A stretch of 64,000 nt of DNA from Glebionis coronaria (Eukaryota; Streptophyta; Magnoliopsida; Asterales; Asteraceae), in contig CM046877.1 in NCBI GenBank assembly GCA_025667525.1, positions 263,659,706-263,723,705 of the forward strand. The letters run 5' to 3'. The notes beneath the pieces were generated by a model. The model did not search any database. It was given only the letters and a program-made list of their open reading frames with translations, and was not told the DNA's origin. The position numbers were made by a program, and so were the translations under genes. Positions 61,386 through 64,000 of this stretch are shown here, piece after piece; position 1 is the first letter of the stretch, and each line of letters starts with the position of its first letter.

Positions 61386-61396
61386 TGTTTTAAGAT
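61386..61396 (-). other. Copia unit C leader (last 11 bp)
   Basis: TGTTTTAAGAT, the rest of the unit C leader between the inserted chromovirus and LTR-4. It begins with the right target duplication TGTTT. Confidence 0.8.
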
Positions 61397-61936
61397 TGTA
61401 GGAAACGGTGTACACTTTTATTATAAAATCGAATTTACAATAAAATAACAGAACAAAAATGGAATTTGCAGCAAAAAAGATACCAAAATCTGCCTGCACC
61501 CAAGCCAGTTTTCGGAGCTGCATTCGTGTCCGCAGGTCACGCGCTCGTGCACAAGTTCAGTAGCTTCGAACCCGTTTTTGGCCTAGAAATCCCACTTTCT
61601 GCACCACCCGCTACACGCGCGTAGGCGTGGGAGTAAAAACCAACAAATGAATATTGTAGGGTAGAAACTAGGATTTCCTTATAAACATGTTTTCACTTCT
61701 TGTTTCAAGCGATGTGGGACAAATATTTTTCCAAATATTGTGTTTCACGTGACTCACTTTGAGACACGATATCTCATTTATATTAACTCCATATTGGACA
61801 TACTTTAGCTCGTTGTGAAGCCCTCTTCAAGGAGAACACAAAGGTACTAAGTACTATGAATATATATAACATATACATATATATAATTATGTCCAAAGTA
61901 TTGTAAAAACCATATTTTGCAAAACATTTTCCAACA
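61397..61936 (-). repeat. Copia LTR-4 with internal deletion (shared by units C and D)
   Basis: 540 bp. Both ends match the other Copia LTRs, but about 470 bp corresponding to about 1154-1626 of LTR-1 are missing at about 61453. GAA at both ends of the gap may have been the microhomology. The deleted part contains the TATA-like box. Confidence 0.85.
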
Positions 61937-62545
61937 ATCCCCCACTTGAATGGGAATCGGTCGAAAACACACGAAAGTTTCGGCTAAATTTCTGCGGTTA
62001 AGTCCTGCATAGGATAGGTAAGTGTAACCCTTTGAACCTTCCCTTGTGAGATGCACTTAGTCTCCTAGATCTGAGTAGACGCGATGTCCTTGAACTCAGC
62101 CTCTGTTTACGTAGACGACAATACACACTCACAAAAGACTCTCCCTGACCTTGTCAAGTCCTCATAGTCGTGTTCGTTATGGTCATGAACACTCGCCTGG
62201 TTCTGCAAGAGCTCTTAGAAATTGCGCCCCCGCAATTTCCTTCGAAGCGACCCTACTTCTCTCTCACATAGGTGATTTCATCTTGAATCATTAAAAACAT
62301 ATGTTTTATGATTTCATCTTGAATCATTATGCTTTATGATTTCATCCTGAATCATTAAGCCATATGTTTAACCTCTCAACATGTCACATTGTTCTAGGAA
62401 TGGACTAGGAAAGTTACTGTATTAAGTAACCCCCCCCCCTCCCACATTGACGTGACTTCCCCCACATTTCTATGATTAGGTTGTCCTATTGGACCCAAAT
62501 TTTGGGATCTCCAGTCAACTGGGTTAGGTTTTCCTTCATAGAAAC
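61937..62545 (-). other. Copia unit D 3' UTR
   Basis: Polypurine tract AAGTGGGGGAT, the triple hairpin repeat (about 62274-62358) and a C-rich run (about 62431-62443), collinear with 2103-2711. There is no coding sequence. Confidence 0.75.
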
Positions 62546-64000
62546 TCATTCCTTTAAGGGCTTTAGTCCCATTCCGTTAGACGACTTACTAACTAACTCT
62601 CTGCTTAAGCCTTTCGTAAGCGGATCCGCGATGTTATCCTTTGACTTCACATAGTCAATTGAGATAACTCCTGTTGAGAGTAGTTGTCGTACCGAATTAT
62701 GTCGACGACGAATATGTCTAGACTTTCCATTATACATTGTGCTATGAGCTCTGCCAATTGCCGATTGACTATCACAATCTATACTAATGGCCATTACCGG
62801 TTTAGGCCACCTGGGTATGTCCTCTACGAATTGAAGTAGCCATTCCGCCTCTCCTCCGCATTTATCTAACGCGATAAATTCTGATTCCATCGTGGACTTA
62901 GCTATTACAAATTTCTTGGAAGACTTCCAAGATATAGCGGCCCCTCCCAGTGTAAACACATATCCACTGGTCGATCTAGAATCCTTTATGTCAGATATCC
63001 AATTTGCATCACTGTATCCTTCAATAACAGATGGATATCTAGCATAATTCAGTCCATAATCACGACTGTATCTCAAATAATGAAGTACCCTAGTCATACC
63101 TTTCCAATGTGCATCACTTGGATTACTAGTATATCTACTCAGACTGCTAACAGCATATGCTAAGTCAGGTCGGGTACATGTCATCAAATACATTAACATG
63201 CCAATAATTCTTGAATACTCTAATTGGGCAACACCTATGCCTCTATTTTTAGATAGATGCAAACTGGTGTCTATTGGAGTTCTAGCTAGGCCGGAATCCC
63301 TCGCATTATGAGTATTAAGAATTTTGTCCACGTAATGTGCTTGACTTAATGCAAGTCCACTCTGAGTTCGTATGATCTTTATTCCAAGAATCACATCAGC
63401 CAAACCCATATCTTTCATGTCAAACTTTGATTTCAACATGTCTTTAGTAAACTTGATCATCTTGTCGTTACTGCCAACGATAAGCATATCATCGACATAA
63501 AGACACAAGATTACATATCCACTATTTGTGTCTTTGACATAAACACACTTGTCGCATTCATTAATTTTGAATCCACCCTCTAGCATGGCATGATCAAACT
63601 TCTGATGTCATTGTTTTGGAGCTTGCTTTAAGCCATACAATGACTTAACAAGCCTACAAACTTTGCTCTCTTGTCCAAGAGCCATGAAACCCTCGGGTTG
63701 GTTCATGTATATTTCTTCTTCTAAATCTCTATTTAGAAAAGCCGTTTTCACATCCATTTGGTGAACTTCTAAATTTCTTAATGCGGCAATAGCAAGAATC
63801 ATCCTAATAGAAGTTATTCGCGTAACAGGCGAATAAGTATCAAAGTAATCTAGACCTTCGCGTTGTCTAAAACCTTTGATCACCAATCTTGCTTTGTACT
63901 TATCAATGGTGCCATCAGCTTTCATCTTCTTCTTGAAGATCCATTTATAGGCTAGTGGTTTACAACCAGGAGGTAAATCCACGAGCTCCCAAGTATGATT
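62546..64000 (-). pseudogene. Copia unit D pol, partial (RT-RNase H)
   Basis: The minus-strand frame runs from the window edge through the RT start ([20 protein letters not shown]), YVDDML (about 63490) and RNase H to GLKPLKE and stop at 62546-62548. One TGG-to-TGA change near 63607 interrupts RT. Otherwise it is open, making this the least damaged RT-RNase H of the array. The rest of the unit lies beyond the window. Confidence 0.85.

Larger units (their letters stand above)
1056..64000 (-). mobile_element. Tandem shared-LTR Ty1/Copia array (units A-D)
   Basis: The same Copia element recurs four times in the same orientation, as LTR - internal - LTR - internal - LTR - internal - LTR - internal (partial). 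Each pair of neighbours shares one LTR, with no host DNA or target duplication between units. LTRs lie at 1097-2102, 7124-8135, 33006-34022 and 61397-61936. Removing the four later insertions gives internal units of about 5.02, 4.94 and 5.01 kb for A, B and C. The minus-strand order gag, protease, integrase, RT, RNase H places this in Ty1/Copia. The gag style suggests a Tork-like lineage, which is less certain. Such chains usually arise by unequal recombination between LTRs of head-to-tail copies. The right end lies outside the window. Confidence 0.85.

Overview
This is a repeat-dense block of a plant nuclear genome, from a eudicot and most likely the daisy family (Asteraceae). That placement is an inference. 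It rests on recognising the style of the encoded retroelement proteins: a Tekay-type chromovirus with a C-terminal chromodomain, an Athila/Tat-like non-autonomous element with a tRNA-Asp-type primer site, and a broken accessory ORF of a kind common in Asteraceae retroelements. I see no ordinary host gene, tRNA, rRNA or CRISPR array. Everything recognisable is LTR retrotransposon or its debris.

Layout. Positions 1-1055 hold a broken plus-strand retroelement accessory ORF. From 1056 to the right edge runs a tandem chain of Ty1/Copia elements, all on the minus strand, in which neighbours share one LTR: LTR-1 (1097-2102), unit A (2103-7123), LTR-2 (7124-8135), unit B, LTR-3 (33006-34022), unit C, LTR-4 (61397-61936), unit D (cut by the window end). 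Without later insertions each internal unit is about 5 kb. Units B and C were each split by two younger LTR elements. Unit B holds a 7.2 kb non-autonomous Gypsy element (10707-17938, TSD GTAGC) and a 12.7 kb chromovirus (18161-30849, TSD TGATT). Unit C holds a 12.3 kb, nearly intact chromovirus (35622-47938, TSD TAAAC) and a 10 kb minus-strand chromovirus relative (51349-61385, imperfect TSD TGTTT/TTTTT).

Coding state. The best-preserved polyprotein is the chromovirus gag-pol at 40260-44782: three zinc knuckles, protease, RT, RNase H, integrase and chromodomain, with one frameshift and one stop. It is preceded by an extra ORF with acidic repeats and a coiled coil. All Copia units are dead. 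Unit A is the most complete. Each of the three readable gag zinc knuckles is broken in a different way.

Most interesting observation. All three chromovirus subfamilies carry, inside their long LTRs, a well-formed 5' splice site (GTGAGT) and a 3' splice site with a branch-point-like motif and a TCTCAG acceptor, 0.66-1.0 kb apart. Both are kept while the sequence between them and its length have diverged. This suggests a conserved leader intron within the LTR. Other notable points are the shared-LTR Copia chain, elements whose LTR pairs are about 99% alike around rotten interiors (mobilisation in trans), and a minisatellite of hairpin-forming 36-bp units in the LTRs of the non-autonomous Gypsy element.
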